DNA of 64,000 bases from an uncultured Roseobacter sp. (lineage in GTDB: Bacteria; Pseudomonadota; Alphaproteobacteria; Rhodobacterales; Rhodobacteraceae): NCBI RefSeq assembly GCF_947495025.1, contig NZ_CANLXG010000002.1, forward strand, positions 248,001 to 312,000. Direction: 5' to 3'. Numbering within the stretch: position 1 is the first letter of the stretch; every line of letters begins with the position of its first letter. The notes below the pieces were generated by a model. It saw nothing but the letters and a program-made list of their open reading frames with translations. It was not told where the DNA came from and searched no databases. Position numbers and translations under genes: made by a program. Shown here one piece after another: positions 8,167 to 18,272 of this stretch.

Positions 8167-8772
8167 GGCCGCGGTCCTCTGCGCGGAAACGATCCCGTCA
8201 ACCACGTCGCCTTCATCGTTCTCGTAATACCGGTCGGTGACCACGTCAGGACGCTGCGCGAGCTGGTCCATGAGTCGGATCGGAAACCACGTCTGGTTCA
8301 CATCCTCGAAGCCTGGCACCTGCCGCAGAACTCCCGAGGTCGCATTCGTACACATTGATCCCGGCACAGCACCGCGCGCCTGTACCAGCGCCAGAGCCGT
8401 TTCCGCCTGTTGCGGCGTAACGGTAAATTCCTGGGATACGACATGGTATGTGCTGCGCGCATGAGCACTTTTGTAGCTCTGCAGCCATGCAGGCGTTACG
8501 CCATAAAGGACATCCCCGCGTTTGGGGATGTCGAAATGTTTGAAAGATCCGGCAGGGTCGTAAATGACCCGCTGCGAGCCGCTCACCATAATGGCCGTGT
8601 GTCCCCCGGTCATGGACCGGTTGTTGACCATGGTGAAAACGGTGATTTTGGGCGGCCCGTCTGCTTTGTAGGCGGCAGCTGCAACCTGTTCAGGCGATGC
8701 ATCAAACGGTCGGGAAACTGCCGTACATCCGGCGATCAGCAGCACAAGCCCGAGAGCCACAAGGACACGCAT
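8152..8772 (-). CDS. Putative outer-membrane or periplasmic lipoprotein
   Basis: 206 residues. MRVLVALGLVLLIAGC is a clean lipoprotein signal with the lipobox LIAGC, so the mature protein begins at Cys16. The body contains FTMVNNRSMTGGHTAIMVSGSQRVIYDPAGSF, which suggests an NlpC/P60-like or DUF4105-like peptidase fold with a Cys/His pair (inference). AAAGGCG sits six bases before the ATG at 8772; an in-frame ATG at 8787 is possible. It lies directly downstream of the small CoxIV-like gene on the same strand. Confidence 0.7.
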   Translation of the reverse strand: MRVLVALGLVLLIAGCTAVSRPFDASPEQVAAAAYKADGPPKITVFTMVNNRSMTGGHTAIMVSGSQRVIYDPAGSFKHFDIPKRGDVLYGVTPAWLQSYKSAHARSTYHVVSQEFTVTPQQAETALALVQARGAVPGSMCTNATSGVLRQVPGFEDVNQTWFPIRLMDQLAQRPDVVTDRYYENDEGDVVDGIVSAQRTAASAGE

Positions 8773-8798
8773 CGGCACGCCTTTCATTCCGAACCGGA

Positions 8799-8933
8799 TC
8801 AGGTGATGAAGATCGCCATCCAGATAATGATACCGAGGATGACGATGACCGCCCATTTGGTCCAGGCCATGAAGCCATCAAAAGTCTTTTCCTGGACGGA
8901 GGTGTCCATCTCGCCGTGTTTGTGATCTGCCAT
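8799..8933 (-). CDS. aa3-type cytochrome c oxidase subunit IV-like small protein
   Basis: A 44-residue protein. MADHKHGEMDTSVQEKTF is followed by DGFMAWTKW and a single hydrophobic helix (about 25-43). This matches the bacterial aa3-type oxidase subunit IV family (COX4_pro_2) found in alphaproteobacteria. The family protein packs against subunits I/III in the inner membrane, and its function is largely structural. The oxidase core genes are not adjacent. ATG at 8931-8933; the stop is 26 bases upstream of the lipoprotein start. Confidence 0.85.
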   Translation of the reverse strand: MADHKHGEMDTSVQEKTFDGFMAWTKWAVIVILGIIIWMAIFIT

Positions 8934-9046
8934 TGCCGCAGCCCCTGTAATTCAATCGTGTCGGCACAAGCCCTAATGGATTCGGCAGGCGCTGTCACCC
9001 GCATTGCACAATCCTGCGCGCTTATGACCGCCCGGAGCACTACTGT

Positions 9047-9532
9047 TCAGCTGTCAGGATCTGACGCCTTTTCCGGCTCCGCTTCCAGATCCTCAACAAG
9101 CCGGAATCCGATGCGCGCGGCCTGTTGCCGCTCCTGCGGGACAGGCAGCGCGCGCAGCATAACGTTCAGCTGGCTGACGTGCTGCACAAGCTGCATGCGC
9201 GCGCCACCGTCGTCGCTGCCATAAAAAGTCACGATATCCGGGTCAAAATACCCCATGCCTTCGATCCGCAGCACGCCGGTATCTCCGCCTGCAAATCCCA
9301 TCGCCATCTCCTGCGTACTGTCGAGTTCTTCCTCAAAGTTCTTCAGATACACAATCAGGCGCTCATAGGCCCAGCGCGCCGGAGACTTCTGGGTGGCAGG
9401 CTTGTCCGACAGTGCCTTTGGCACGGATTTGTCGCCGGCATTTTTTGCGCCCGGACGGGTGTGAACCTCATGCAGACCGGCGCGCACTTCTGCCTCACGG
9501 GCCTCGGCAGATGTATTGATGTCATCACCCAT
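9047..9532 (-). CDS. Conserved hypothetical protein (DUF6173-like)
   Basis: 161 residues, soluble and charged. The first 50 residues are polar and probably disordered. The conserved part runs from AYERLIVYLKNFEEELDS to RIGFRLVEDLEAE, with GDTGVLRIEGMGYFDPDIVTFYG in the middle. It resembles a small Rhodobacteraceae family with no known function. It follows the MBL hydrolase gene on the same strand with a 3-base gap, so the two are probably co-transcribed. Confidence 0.7.
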   Translation of the reverse strand: MGDDINTSAEAREAEVRAGLHEVHTRPGAKNAGDKSVPKALSDKPATQKSPARWAYERLIVYLKNFEEELDSTQEMAMGFAGGDTGVLRIEGMGYFDPDIVTFYGSDDGGARMQLVQHVSQLNVMLRALPVPQERQQAARIGFRLVEDLEAEPEKASDPDS

Positions 9533-9535
9533 GGG

Positions 9536-10582
9536 TTATCCTTTGCGCTGATATACCCAGGCACCATCGGCGCGGAGGTCGCGCGTGGCAAGCCCCTGTT
9601 GATACAGGTGGCTCAGATGCGCCACTGCCTCTACCAGTGCCAGGCCATATTCGCCCTCGCCGATACGCCGTTTGAAAAGGGGCGGGAAACACTCTCCCGC
9701 TGATTTTGGCGTATCCAGAAACTCCAGCAACCGCTTCAGCGCTCCGTGATGATTTTCGAGCAGCTGGCGCATCCGCAGCGGCAGGCCGGTGAATGGCAGT
9801 TTGTGTCCCCCGAGCACCAGATGGTCCGCCCGTGCCAGGCCTGACAGGCGCTCGCAGGCTTCCAGCCAGTCAGAGACCGGATCGGCCATCGGTTCGGTCG
9901 GATAGACGCCGATATTCGGGCTGATCGAGGGCAGTATCTGATCACCCGCCAGCACCAGATTGTCGTCCCGGCTCCAGAAGGTCGCATGTTCGGGCGCGTG
10001 TCCGTTTCCGATGTGCACGTCCCAGTCACGGCCCCCCATGCGGATGGTGTCGCCCTGACAGATCCTGGAATAGCCGAGCGGCAGGGGCGCGACCACATCT
10101 GCAAAGTTGAATGGCCGCTCACCACTGCGTTTTTCCAGAACATCCCCGTCCATACCGGACCGCTGGTAAAACGCCAGTGCTTCAGGCGCAGGCACCTCCT
10201 GGACATCCAGTGTCAGCATCCGCGCCATCAGCCACGCGGTACGTGTCGTGACCAGCTCCGCACCTTTTTCGGCCATCAGCCAGCCGGCAAGTCCAACATG
10301 GTCCGGATGATGGTGCGTGACGACCACACGGTTTACGGGGCGACCACCCAGTGGGCCGTCCAGCAGTCTCTGCCAGATTGCGCGCGCCCGTTTTGACGCA
10401 AAACCTGTATCAACAATGCTCCATCCATCACCGTCATCAAGCGCATAGACGTTCACATGGTCGAGCTTCATCGGCAGCGGCAGCCGCATCCACAAGACGT
10501 CTTCGGCCACTCTGGTCGCCTCACCCTCCGCGGGCGGATCGGGCCAGGGGTAGCTCAGCACCTCACCTTGGTTGTCTTTCAT
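9536..10582 (-). CDS. Metallo-beta-lactamase-fold hydrolase
   Basis: 348 residues. The metal-binding signature T-H90-x-H92-x-D94-H95 is complete (THHHPDHVG), followed by GNGHAPEHATFW and LAGDQILP, which supply further ligands. A C-terminal helical domain (about 260-348) resembles the winged-helix tail of LACTB2-like MBL hydrolases. It probably hydrolyses a thioester or ester, but the substrate is unknown. The ATG at 10580-10582 overlaps the acyl-CoA dehydrogenase stop by one base, which suggests an acyl-CoA or thioester connection (inference). Confidence 0.88.
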   Translation of the reverse strand: MKDNQGEVLSYPWPDPPAEGEATRVAEDVLWMRLPLPMKLDHVNVYALDDGDGWSIVDTGFASKRARAIWQRLLDGPLGGRPVNRVVVTHHHPDHVGLAGWLMAEKGAELVTTRTAWLMARMLTLDVQEVPAPEALAFYQRSGMDGDVLEKRSGERPFNFADVVAPLPLGYSRICQGDTIRMGGRDWDVHIGNGHAPEHATFWSRDDNLVLAGDQILPSISPNIGVYPTEPMADPVSDWLEACERLSGLARADHLVLGGHKLPFTGLPLRMRQLLENHHGALKRLLEFLDTPKSAGECFPPLFKRRIGEGEYGLALVEAVAHLSHLYQQGLATRDLRADGAWVYQRKG

Positions 10583-12297
10583 CAGGCCGCCAGCTCGTCA
10601 GCACTCAGCCCGTACAGGTCACCGGACCCTTCGCGCGCCTGCGCCAGCAGACCGACGTGCTCCGGCAGCAGCCGGGTGATGTAGAAACGCGCCAGTGTCT
10701 CACGCGGCGTTCCCTGCCCCACCAGAGCTGCGCGCAGGTGGATCCATGCCCCCAGAACACGGGCAAACGCACGCTGAAAAGGTACAGCCCCGCCGAAACG
10801 AACGTTCATATCGTCCTGAGCGGCAAGCCATTCGGTGGTTTCGCGCAGTGTTTCACTGGCCTGCCAGACGGCCTCGGCAAGACCCGGAAAGACCTCCCGC
10901 GCTTCTTCTGCGCAGGCTTCGATCTCATCCATGAGCCGGAAGGCGGCGTCCCCGCCGTCCATAAGTTTGCGCCCGACAAGATCCATCGCCTGTATGCCGT
11001 TGGTCCCTTCGTAGATCGCCGTAACGCGCACGTCCCTGCAGAACTGCGCTGCACCGGTTTCCTCAATAAAGCCCATACCGCCGTGGACCTGCAGCCCCAT
11101 ATCGCTGACCGCGATCCCGGTGTCCGTTCCAAACGATTTGTTGACCGGCGTCAGCAGGGCAGCACGCGCCTTCCAGCCTGCGTCGTCCGTGGCACCTGCC
11201 ATGTCAATCGCAACCGCACAGCTGAGCGCGATTCCACGGGCCGCGAAAACATCCGCCTTCATCGTCATCAGCATGCGGCGTACGTCTGCGTGGTCGAGTA
11301 TTGTGCCGGTGCCGTTCTCAACCGGACTGCGGCCCTGACGCCGGTCGGTTGCATAGGCCAGCGCGTGCTGGAATGCCGCCTCGGCGACACCAATGCCCTG
11401 GATACCAACGCCCAGCCGGGCGTTGTTCATCATGGTGAACATCGCGGCCATGCCACCCTGTTCCGCGCCGACAAGCCAGCCGGTCGCATTGTCATATTCC
11501 ATCACAGCCGTCGGAGAGCCGTGCAGGCCCAGCTTGTGCTCGAGGCTTACAACACGGACGCCATTGGCCGCACCAGGAGCACCCGATGCATCGGGAATGT
11601 ATTTGGGCACAAGGAAGAGACTGATGCCTCTGGTACCTGCCGGTGCGCCGGGCAGACGTGCGAGCACCAGATGGCAGACGTTTTCTGCAACGTCGTGGTC
11701 ACCCCAGCTGATATAAATTTTCTGGCCTGACACCGCATAGGTCCCATCACCGTTTTCTGTGGCTTTGGTCGTCAGTGCGCCCACGTCCGATCCGGCCTGC
11801 GGTTCGGTCAGGTTCATGGTCCCGGTCCATTCGCCGGAAATCAGTTTAGGCAGGTACAGCGCGCGGATCTCGTCGCTCGCGTGGTGTTCAAGGGCCTCTA
11901 TCTGACCCTGTGTCATCAGCGGCGCGAGCTGCAGCGACAGACAGGCGCCACTCATCATGTCGTTCACGGCAGAAGCCAGTGTCACCGGCAACCCCATCCC
12001 GCCGTATTCCGGGTCCGCCGCAATACCGATCCAGCCGCCTTCAGCTATCGCCTTCCAGCCTTCGGGGTACCCGGGCGACGTGCGGACAACACCGTTTTCA
12101 AGATGCGCAGGGTGCAGATCACCAGGCCGCTGCAGGGGCGCCATAATTTCCTCTGACAGACGCGCGGCCTCTGTCAGAATGGCCCGCGTCATGTCAGGGG
12201 TCGCCTCAGAGAACCGCTCGGTCTGGACCACCTGATCGTATCCGACAACGTGGTCGAGCAGGAAGGTGAGATCTTCGGTCGGGGCAATATAGGGCAT
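10582..12297 (-). CDS. Acyl-CoA dehydrogenase, DmdC-like
   Basis: 571 residues. The acyl-CoA dehydrogenase core includes TGTMNLTEPQAGSDVGAL (flavin/substrate loop), GVGIQGIGVAEAAFQHALAYA and DVRVTAIYEGTNGIQAMDLVGRK, whose YEGTN holds the catalytic glutamate. An extra C-terminal domain (about 460-571) is typical of the large class that includes 3-methylmercaptopropionyl-CoA dehydrogenase DmdC. It would transfer electrons via ETF. DMSP demethylation is plausible for a roseobacter, but dmdA, dmdB and dmdD are absent, so the substrate is open. The start at 12297 has GGAG eight bases upstream. Confidence 0.88.
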   Translation of the reverse strand: MPYIAPTEDLTFLLDHVVGYDQVVQTERFSEATPDMTRAILTEAARLSEEIMAPLQRPGDLHPAHLENGVVRTSPGYPEGWKAIAEGGWIGIAADPEYGGMGLPVTLASAVNDMMSGACLSLQLAPLMTQGQIEALEHHASDEIRALYLPKLISGEWTGTMNLTEPQAGSDVGALTTKATENGDGTYAVSGQKIYISWGDHDVAENVCHLVLARLPGAPAGTRGISLFLVPKYIPDASGAPGAANGVRVVSLEHKLGLHGSPTAVMEYDNATGWLVGAEQGGMAAMFTMMNNARLGVGIQGIGVAEAAFQHALAYATDRRQGRSPVENGTGTILDHADVRRMLMTMKADVFAARGIALSCAVAIDMAGATDDAGWKARAALLTPVNKSFGTDTGIAVSDMGLQVHGGMGFIEETGAAQFCRDVRVTAIYEGTNGIQAMDLVGRKLMDGGDAAFRLMDEIEACAEEAREVFPGLAEAVWQASETLRETTEWLAAQDDMNVRFGGAVPFQRAFARVLGAWIHLRAALVGQGTPRETLARFYITRLLPEHVGLLAQAREGSGDLYGLSADELAA

Positions 12298-12421
12298 TGG
12301 GTGTTCTCCGGCGTCAGTGCGCGCTGGCTTGGCAATGCGCACGGCAGCTTATAAGGCATTGCAGCAGATCATGGAGCGGCACGGCCCTCTCAGCAACCAG
12401 AACGCGGCGTCACGACTTCAC

Positions 12422-13363
12422 ATGACCAGAACAGGTACAGAAACTCTTCGGGCCGATGCAGAGGGCATGACCAGGGCAGCTCACCTGTTGCGACAGGGCA
12501 GTCTGGTCGCCTTTCCGACAGAGACGGTCTATGGGCTGGGCGCGGATGCGCGCAACGCCGATGCCGTGGCGGCGGTCTACGCAGCCAAGGGCAGACCGTC
12601 TTTCAATCCTCTTATTGTACATGTTGCGGATACAGACGCCGCAAAGACTTTTGTCCGGTGGAACGACAGCGCTGACAGTCTCGCACAGCATTTCTGGCCG
12701 GGTCCCCTGACCCTGGTCCTGCCACTGGCAGCCGGGCACGGGCTTGCGACGCTGGTGACAGCGGGATTGCCCACTGTCGCGATCCGTGTCCCTGCGCATC
12801 CGGCGGCACGTGCGCTGTTACGTGCCTTTGGCGGACCTGTTGCGGCTCCCTCTGCCAACCCTTCGGGGCGCATAAGCCCGACCCGCGCCGAACACGTCCT
12901 GGCCGGTCTGGACGGCAGAATTGCAGCGGTTCTGGACGATGGTCCGTGCTCTGTCGGGCTGGAAAGCACAATTATTGCTCCTGATCCCGGGCCCGTGCTG
13001 CTGCGCGCCGGGGGTCTTGCCCCCGGTGACATTGAGCGGGTTCTCGGAACGCGCCCGGAAGCGCCTGAAAGCCGCGAGATCACAAGCCCCGGCCAGCTTC
13101 TGTCACATTATGCCCCGGGCGCCCCGATGCGCCTGAACGCAACCAGCAAACGACCCGGAGAAGTCTTTCTGGGGTTCGGCCCGATGGACTGCGACCTGAA
13201 CCTGTCAGAGACAGGTGATCTGCAGGAAGCCGCGGCAAACCTTTTCGACCATATGCACAGTCTGGACCGGACCACACAGACCATCGCGGTCGCGCCTGTT
13301 CCTGAAACAGGACTGGGTATCGCGATCAATGACCGCCTTCGCCGGGCGGCGGCGCCACGCTGA
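12422..13363 (+). CDS. tsaC: L-threonylcarbamoyladenylate synthase (Sua5/TsaC)
   Basis: 313 residues. The YrdC domain (about 10-200) carries GSLVAFPTETVYGLGADA, KGRPSFNPLIVHV, PSANPSGRISPT and GLESTII. The C-terminal extension (about 220-313) with SPGQLLSHYAPGAP is the Sua5 domain. The enzyme forms threonylcarbamoyl-AMP for t6A37 in ANN-decoding tRNAs and is essential in most bacteria. The start is placed at 12422, near the expected N-terminus; no strong ribosome site distinguishes it from codons upstream. Confidence 0.92.
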   Translation: MTRTGTETLRADAEGMTRAAHLLRQGSLVAFPTETVYGLGADARNADAVAAVYAAKGRPSFNPLIVHVADTDAAKTFVRWNDSADSLAQHFWPGPLTLVLPLAAGHGLATLVTAGLPTVAIRVPAHPAARALLRAFGGPVAAPSANPSGRISPTRAEHVLAGLDGRIAAVLDDGPCSVGLESTIIAPDPGPVLLRAGGLAPGDIERVLGTRPEAPESREITSPGQLLSHYAPGAPMRLNATSKRPGEVFLGFGPMDCDLNLSETGDLQEAAANLFDHMHSLDRTTQTIAVAPVPETGLGIAINDRLRRAAAPR

Positions 13364-13368
13364 ACCTG

Positions 13369-13956
13369 TCAGGCGTTGCCCGCCTCGCTCGACAACAGGA
13401 CCGGATCAACGCCGATCGTCTTCAGCGCCGCACTCCACTGATCGCACGCCTTTGTTCCGAAAACGATCCTCGAGGAGGATTCGGCAATCAGCCAGCCGTT
13501 ACGGGCGATTTCGCTTTCCAGCTGACCTGGTCCCCAGCCCGCATACCCCAGCATCATCAGCGCGCGCTTCGGCCCCTCGCCGCGGGCTATTTCCTCCAGA
13601 ATGTCGAGAGTGGCCGTCATACCGAAACCACCCGGTACTGCGAGTGTATGCAGATTGGACTGGTAATCGCCCGAGTGCAGCACAAAGCCACGACCCATCT
13701 CGACAGGGCCACCAAAATGAACAGGCATGGCGCGCGCGTCATCCGTCGGGACTATCTCAAGCTGATCCAGGACGTCACTCATGCGGACGTCTTCGGCAAC
13801 CTTGTTCAGGATGAGACCCATGGCGCCCTTGTCCGAATAGTCGCAGACCAGAACAACGGAATGCATAAACCGCGGGTCATCCATGCCCGGCATGGCAACA
13901 AGCAGGCGGCCCGTCAGGTGCAGGCCGTTTTCTGAGTTCAGGGCGACCGTCATCAT
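13369..13956 (-). CDS. YqgE/AlgH family protein
   Basis: 195 residues of the UPF0301 family: [52 protein letters not shown] and [17 protein letters not shown] are all conserved. The biochemical role is unclear. Either of two adjacent ATGs (13954-13956 or 13951-13953) could start translation. It converges on tsaC with a 5-base gap. Confidence 0.92.
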   Translation of the reverse strand: MMTVALNSENGLHLTGRLLVAMPGMDDPRFMHSVVLVCDYSDKGAMGLILNKVAEDVRMSDVLDQLEIVPTDDARAMPVHFGGPVEMGRGFVLHSGDYQSNLHTLAVPGGFGMTATLDILEEIARGEGPKRALMMLGYAGWGPGQLESEIARNGWLIAESSSRIVFGTKACDQWSAALKTIGVDPVLLSSEAGNA

Positions 13957-14071
13957 TCAACCATGACCTGTAGACTATGACCGTGCAAGCCCTGCGGTGT
14001 TCTGCAGGCCCGAAACATCGCTGACCGGATCGTGACTTGGCATTTCAGGCCTGTGCGCGCATATCGGAGCT

Positions 14072-14878
14072 ATGAAAAACACCATTATCTCCGCCCTGCT
14101 GTTTGCCTGCGCCGCATCTGGCGCGGCGGCACAGAACAGTTTCAGCGACCCCGTCACCGCTCAGGTGCTGCCAGGCTGGGTAAACGCCGATGGCACCCGC
14201 GTCGCCGCACTGCACCTGGCGCTGGAAGCTGGCTGGAAGACGTACTGGCGCGCGCCAGGTGACGCAGGTATTCCACCAGCGTTTGACTGGTCCGGCTCAA
14301 AAAACCTGAGATCAGTTGGTGTTTCGTGGCCGGCACCGGACGTGTTCGACCAGAACGGCATGCGCTCAATTGGCTATGAGGACAATCTGGTGATCCCTCT
14401 GGCGATCACCCCCACCCGACCCGGACAGCCTGTCCGGCTCGCGGTCGAAATGGATCTGGGTGTCTGTTCGGATATCTGCATTCCGTACGAGCTGTCTCTT
14501 GACGCGGTGCTGGACAGTGAAACGACCCGGCCGACCCCGGCAATCGCAGCGGCACTGGCGCAACGACCCTTTTCTGCCGGCGAAGCAGGTGTGACCGCGG
14601 CAACCTGCCGGGTTGAGCCAACGGAAGACGGTATTCTGCTCGAGGCACGGGTGACGATGCCGACGGCCGGTGGACGCGAAGTGGCGGTGATCGAATCGGG
14701 TGTGCCCGGTGTCTGGGTGAGTGAAGCCGAAACCCGGCGCGCGGGCAGCAGTGTTATCGCGAGATCGGAAATGATCCATACAGACGGCGGGGCGATTGCG
14801 CTGGACCGCAAGGCGATCCGTATCACAGTCCTGGGCAGCAGTCATGCCGTGGATATTCAGGGATGCACACCGGGCTGA
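14072..14878 (+). CDS. Secreted DsbD N-terminal-domain protein
   Basis: 268 residues. The signal peptide MKNTIISALLFACAASGAAAQ is followed by a DsbD-alpha/ScsB-like immunoglobulin fold domain. DLGVCSDICIPYE holds a CxxxC cysteine pair used by this domain in thiol-disulfide relay. The transmembrane and thioredoxin parts of DsbD are missing, so this is a stand-alone periplasmic domain that must obtain electrons elsewhere. The gene overlaps the end of the convergent RND permease gene by 22 bases. Confidence 0.85.
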   Translation: MKNTIISALLFACAASGAAAQNSFSDPVTAQVLPGWVNADGTRVAALHLALEAGWKTYWRAPGDAGIPPAFDWSGSKNLRSVGVSWPAPDVFDQNGMRSIGYEDNLVIPLAITPTRPGQPVRLAVEMDLGVCSDICIPYELSLDAVLDSETTRPTPAIAAALAQRPFSAGEAGVTAATCRVEPTEDGILLEARVTMPTAGGREVAVIESGVPGVWVSEAETRRAGSSVIARSEMIHTDGGAIALDRKAIRITVLGSSHAVDIQGCTPG

Positions 14879-17800
14879 GCCCTGCGGCGGCGGGAAACGA
14901 ACCACAGAACCGCCGACAGCCATGCCAGCAGCGTGATCATCGCGCACCCCAGTGAAAACAGCATCAGCGCGCCGCTGACAGGCGGCAGAGCTGCAGCCCA
15001 TGGTGCTGCAGTCACCAGCGCCCCGGGCAGGCTTCCCTGCCATGCCGCCCAGCCCATTGTGACCGCGGCCCAGGCAACGATCAGCACCCACAGACCTGTA
15101 AAACTGACCCGTACGCTGCGCACCGGTAACCGCAGCCCCCGGCGCATGGCCTGCACATGACGCGACAGATCATGGCCAACGGCAAGCAAAGCAGGCACGA
15201 TCAGCAAAACCAGCACCATGCCGAACCCCAGCCCGTAAACCAGAGTGACAATCGCAGGCTTCAGAAACTGTGCCTGAACGCTTTTCTCGTAGAGCAGCGG
15301 TGCCATCCCCAGTACTGTGGTCAGCGTTGTCAGCAACACAGGCCTGAGCCTGTCCGCTGTGCCATCGATAATCGAAGGGATCAGCCCGCGTTCCCCGGCA
15401 TATTCGTCGATTGTGGTCACCAGCACGATCGAATCGTTGATGATGATGCCGGACATGCCCAGCAGCCCGACAACCGTAAACATGCTCAGCGGCACATCCC
15501 AGACCACGTGCCCGTAGATTGCGCCGATCAGTCCGAACGGTATGATCACCATCACGACAGCCGGACGTGACCAGCTGCCAAAGATCCATGCCAGTACCAG
15601 GTAGATGCCAGCAAGACACAGGATCTGACCATTCATCGCCCCACTCAGAAAAGCGCTTTCCTGTTCTGCCAGACCGGCGATCCGGTAACGCACCTGATGC
15701 TCGCCGGACACCGCCGGCAGGATTTCATTGGCCAGGATATCCTGAATTTCGTTTGCCCGCTCCGGATTGTCTTCGGACACATCGCCTTTGACAGAGATAA
15801 CCCGTACACCGTTGTAGCGTTTTATCTCGCCGAAACCGGCGCGCTGCTGAACGGTTACAATATCGGTCAGCGGCACATACAGACCGTCGGGCGTGCGCAA
15901 CTGGGTGCTTTCAAGAAAATCGGCTGTCAGCTCCTCTTCGGGCAGCTCAACACGGATTTCCGCGCTCCGCCGGCCTTCCGGATAAGTAGCGGCCTCGATT
16001 CCGCCGATACGGTTACGCAGAGTCCGTCCGAGTGTGTCGCTGGTAAAGCCCAGGGCCGTACCCCGGGCCGTCAGATCGAGGATCAGTTCCTCGCGGTCAT
16101 AGGCCAGAGTATCCTCCAGCGCCGACACCTCCGGAAAACTGGCAAGGGCGGCCTGGATATCGAGGCTTGCAGCTTTCAGGGCGCTGGCATCGGCGCCAAA
16201 AAGCTCGATATCAATCGCATCCGCCTCCGGACCTGACCGTGTCCGTCGGAAACTGACGACCTCTGCCAGCGGGTGCTGCACCACACGTTCCTGCAGGTCC
16301 GTCACAAACGCGCCACTGGTAAAGGGCCGCAGATCAGCATCTGTCATCTCTATTGCAATGCCGCCCAGCAGGTCGCCGTCCTTGCCTGAAGAGCCCGACA
16401 GACCGCGACCTGCATTGCCACCCACGCGTGCAACGGCCGACGTGATCGGCGCAACACCGTATTCCGCTTCGTATTCTGCTGAAACCTCGTCGACGGCACG
16501 CTGCAGCTGACGCATCATGACCAGCGAGTCCTCGCGCGTCGCACCCTCTGCCATTGCGAAATTACCGTAGAGAACACCGCGTTCGGGCGCATTGAAGAAC
16601 CGCCACTGGACATCTCCTCTGATGAACAGCGCCACCTGGCTGGCAAGCAACAGCAGAGCACCTGCAAGCACCGCGTAACGACAGGTGATCACACCGGCCA
16701 TAAAGGGCCGGAACAGTCGCTCGCGGAACCATACAAATCCGCGATTGACCTGACGACTGGGCCAGTCATACCAGCGCTCGCGCGCACGCGCGGCCAGCGC
16801 ATGGGACATATGGTTGGGCAGAATAAGAAAACACTCGATCAGCGACGCGGCCACCACGGCGACTACGGTCAGCGGTATGTCCCTTACAAACCGGCCATAC
16901 CAGCCATCGATCATGGCCAGCCCGGAGAAAGCAATGATTGTCGTGAGTGTTGCGGCAAGCACGGGCATGGCCATCCGTCTGGCAGCATTTTCAGCCGCAA
17001 CGACCGGAGCCTCGCCAAGATGCCGGGCACGGTAATCTGCATGTTCGCCCACCACGATCGCATCATCGACGACAATGCCCAGCGTGATAATCAACCCGAA
17101 GAGGGTGATCATATTGAGGGTCTGTCCCCCCAGATACATGATCGACAGCGCAGCCAGCATTGCCACGGGGATGCCCGCAGCAACCCAGAACGCGGTTCTG
17201 GCGTTCAGAAAAAGGAACAGGAGCCCGACAACAAGCGCCAGCCCGGTAAGTCCGTTTTCTATAAGCATACTGAGACGGGATGAAATGGCATCAGACCGCG
17301 TATTCACCAGTTCGGCCTTTACGCCTTCGGGAAGCGTTCGCTGCAGATCCGCGACCGTTTCTTCAACAGTGTTCTGGATATCAATGGCATCTCCCTGCGC
17401 GGAGCGGTCAACCCGTATCGATACCGCGGGCGTAGCGCCGACAAACAGGCTGAGGTCCCTGTCGGGCCCCGGTCGTTTCAGGATCGCTACATCGCCCAGG
17501 GTCAGTTGCGAGCCGTCTTCACTGGTCCGCAGGACGATGTCTGCGATCTGATCCGCCGCCCGCTTCTCTGACCCTGTTGAGACGCGCGTATTGGTCCCCG
17601 CAACATCCCCCGCCGGATCTGTGTCGGCCTCGGCGGCGATCGCCGCCGCAATTTCAGCCATCGACAGGTCATGCGCCACCAGATTGACCGAGGGCACTTC
17701 GACCACAGTCTGTGGTGCCGCGACCCCGTGCAGCGTCGAACGGGTCACACCGCGGGAGTAGAGCAAAGCGATCAGCTCATCACCATAAAGACCCAGCTGA

Positions 17801-18270
17801 TAGGGATCGACGGGCCCGCTGATGAGCACGTCCGTCACCCTCTCACGCCAGACAGATACGCGGATTTCGGGATCTTCCGCCGCCTCTGGCAGATCCGTGG
17901 TTGCGTCAACCACAACACGGATATCCGATGCGCCGCGCTCAAGGCTCCAGTCAGGTTCAAAAACCACGTAGAGATAAGCCCGGCCCGCCCGGGCCGACGA
18001 GGTCACCGTCTCCACACCTTCTATGGCCATCAGTGACGGCGTCATCAGTTCTATAATTGCGCTGTCGACCTCTTCAGCACCGGCACCGTTCCAGTAAACA
18101 TCGACCGATACAGCCCGGCGGACGATGTCTGGAAAAAACTGCGCGCGCAGGTTCGGAAGAGAGACCAGTCCGGACAACAGCAGGACCAGAAGCAGCAGGC
18201 TTGCAGCGGTCCGGTGCCGGGTAAAGTAGGACAACAGACCCGATGCAGAAGCTTGCGGAAGGTTGCGCAT
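14857..18270 (-). CDS. RND-family efflux permease
   Basis: 1137 residues, longer than AcrB (about 1050). The N-terminal helix is followed by the large porter domain, two sets of transmembrane helices with ITLGIVVDDAIVVGEHAD in the first half and GIIINDSIVLVTTIDEY in the second, and FGLIGAIYGH. The extra C-terminal section has two further helices (about 1055-1125). It is a proton-driven exporter of drugs or other lipophilic compounds working with the adaptor encoded two bases upstream. No outer-membrane factor gene is adjacent. Confidence 0.93.
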   Translation of the reverse strand: MRNLPQASASGLLSYFTRHRTAASLLLLVLLLSGLVSLPNLRAQFFPDIVRRAVSVDVYWNGAGAEEVDSAIIELMTPSLMAIEGVETVTSSARAGRAYLYVVFEPDWSLERGASDIRVVVDATTDLPEAAEDPEIRVSVWRERVTDVLISGPVDPYQLGLYGDELIALLYSRGVTRSTLHGVAAPQTVVEVPSVNLVAHDLSMAEIAAAIAAEADTDPAGDVAGTNTRVSTGSEKRAADQIADIVLRTSEDGSQLTLGDVAILKRPGPDRDLSLFVGATPAVSIRVDRSAQGDAIDIQNTVEETVADLQRTLPEGVKAELVNTRSDAISSRLSMLIENGLTGLALVVGLLFLFLNARTAFWVAAGIPVAMLAALSIMYLGGQTLNMITLFGLIITLGIVVDDAIVVGEHADYRARHLGEAPVVAAENAARRMAMPVLAATLTTIIAFSGLAMIDGWYGRFVRDIPLTVVAVVAASLIECFLILPNHMSHALAARARERWYDWPSRQVNRGFVWFRERLFRPFMAGVITCRYAVLAGALLLLASQVALFIRGDVQWRFFNAPERGVLYGNFAMAEGATREDSLVMMRQLQRAVDEVSAEYEAEYGVAPITSAVARVGGNAGRGLSGSSGKDGDLLGGIAIEMTDADLRPFTSGAFVTDLQERVVQHPLAEVVSFRRTRSGPEADAIDIELFGADASALKAASLDIQAALASFPEVSALEDTLAYDREELILDLTARGTALGFTSDTLGRTLRNRIGGIEAATYPEGRRSAEIRVELPEEELTADFLESTQLRTPDGLYVPLTDIVTVQQRAGFGEIKRYNGVRVISVKGDVSEDNPERANEIQDILANEILPAVSGEHQVRYRIAGLAEQESAFLSGAMNGQILCLAGIYLVLAWIFGSWSRPAVVMVIIPFGLIGAIYGHVVWDVPLSMFTVVGLLGMSGIIINDSIVLVTTIDEYAGERGLIPSIIDGTADRLRPVLLTTLTTVLGMAPLLYEKSVQAQFLKPAIVTLVYGLGFGMVLVLLIVPALLAVGHDLSRHVQAMRRGLRLPVRSVRVSFTGLWVLIVAWAAVTMGWAAWQGSLPGALVTAAPWAAALPPVSGALMLFSLGCAMITLLAWLSAVLWFVSRRRRAQPGVHP

Positions 18271-18272
18271 AT

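Noticed and set aside
10351..11730. Open frame of 459 codons on the + strand
   Set aside because: Antisense to the metallo-hydrolase and acyl-CoA dehydrogenase genes; no recognisable domain.
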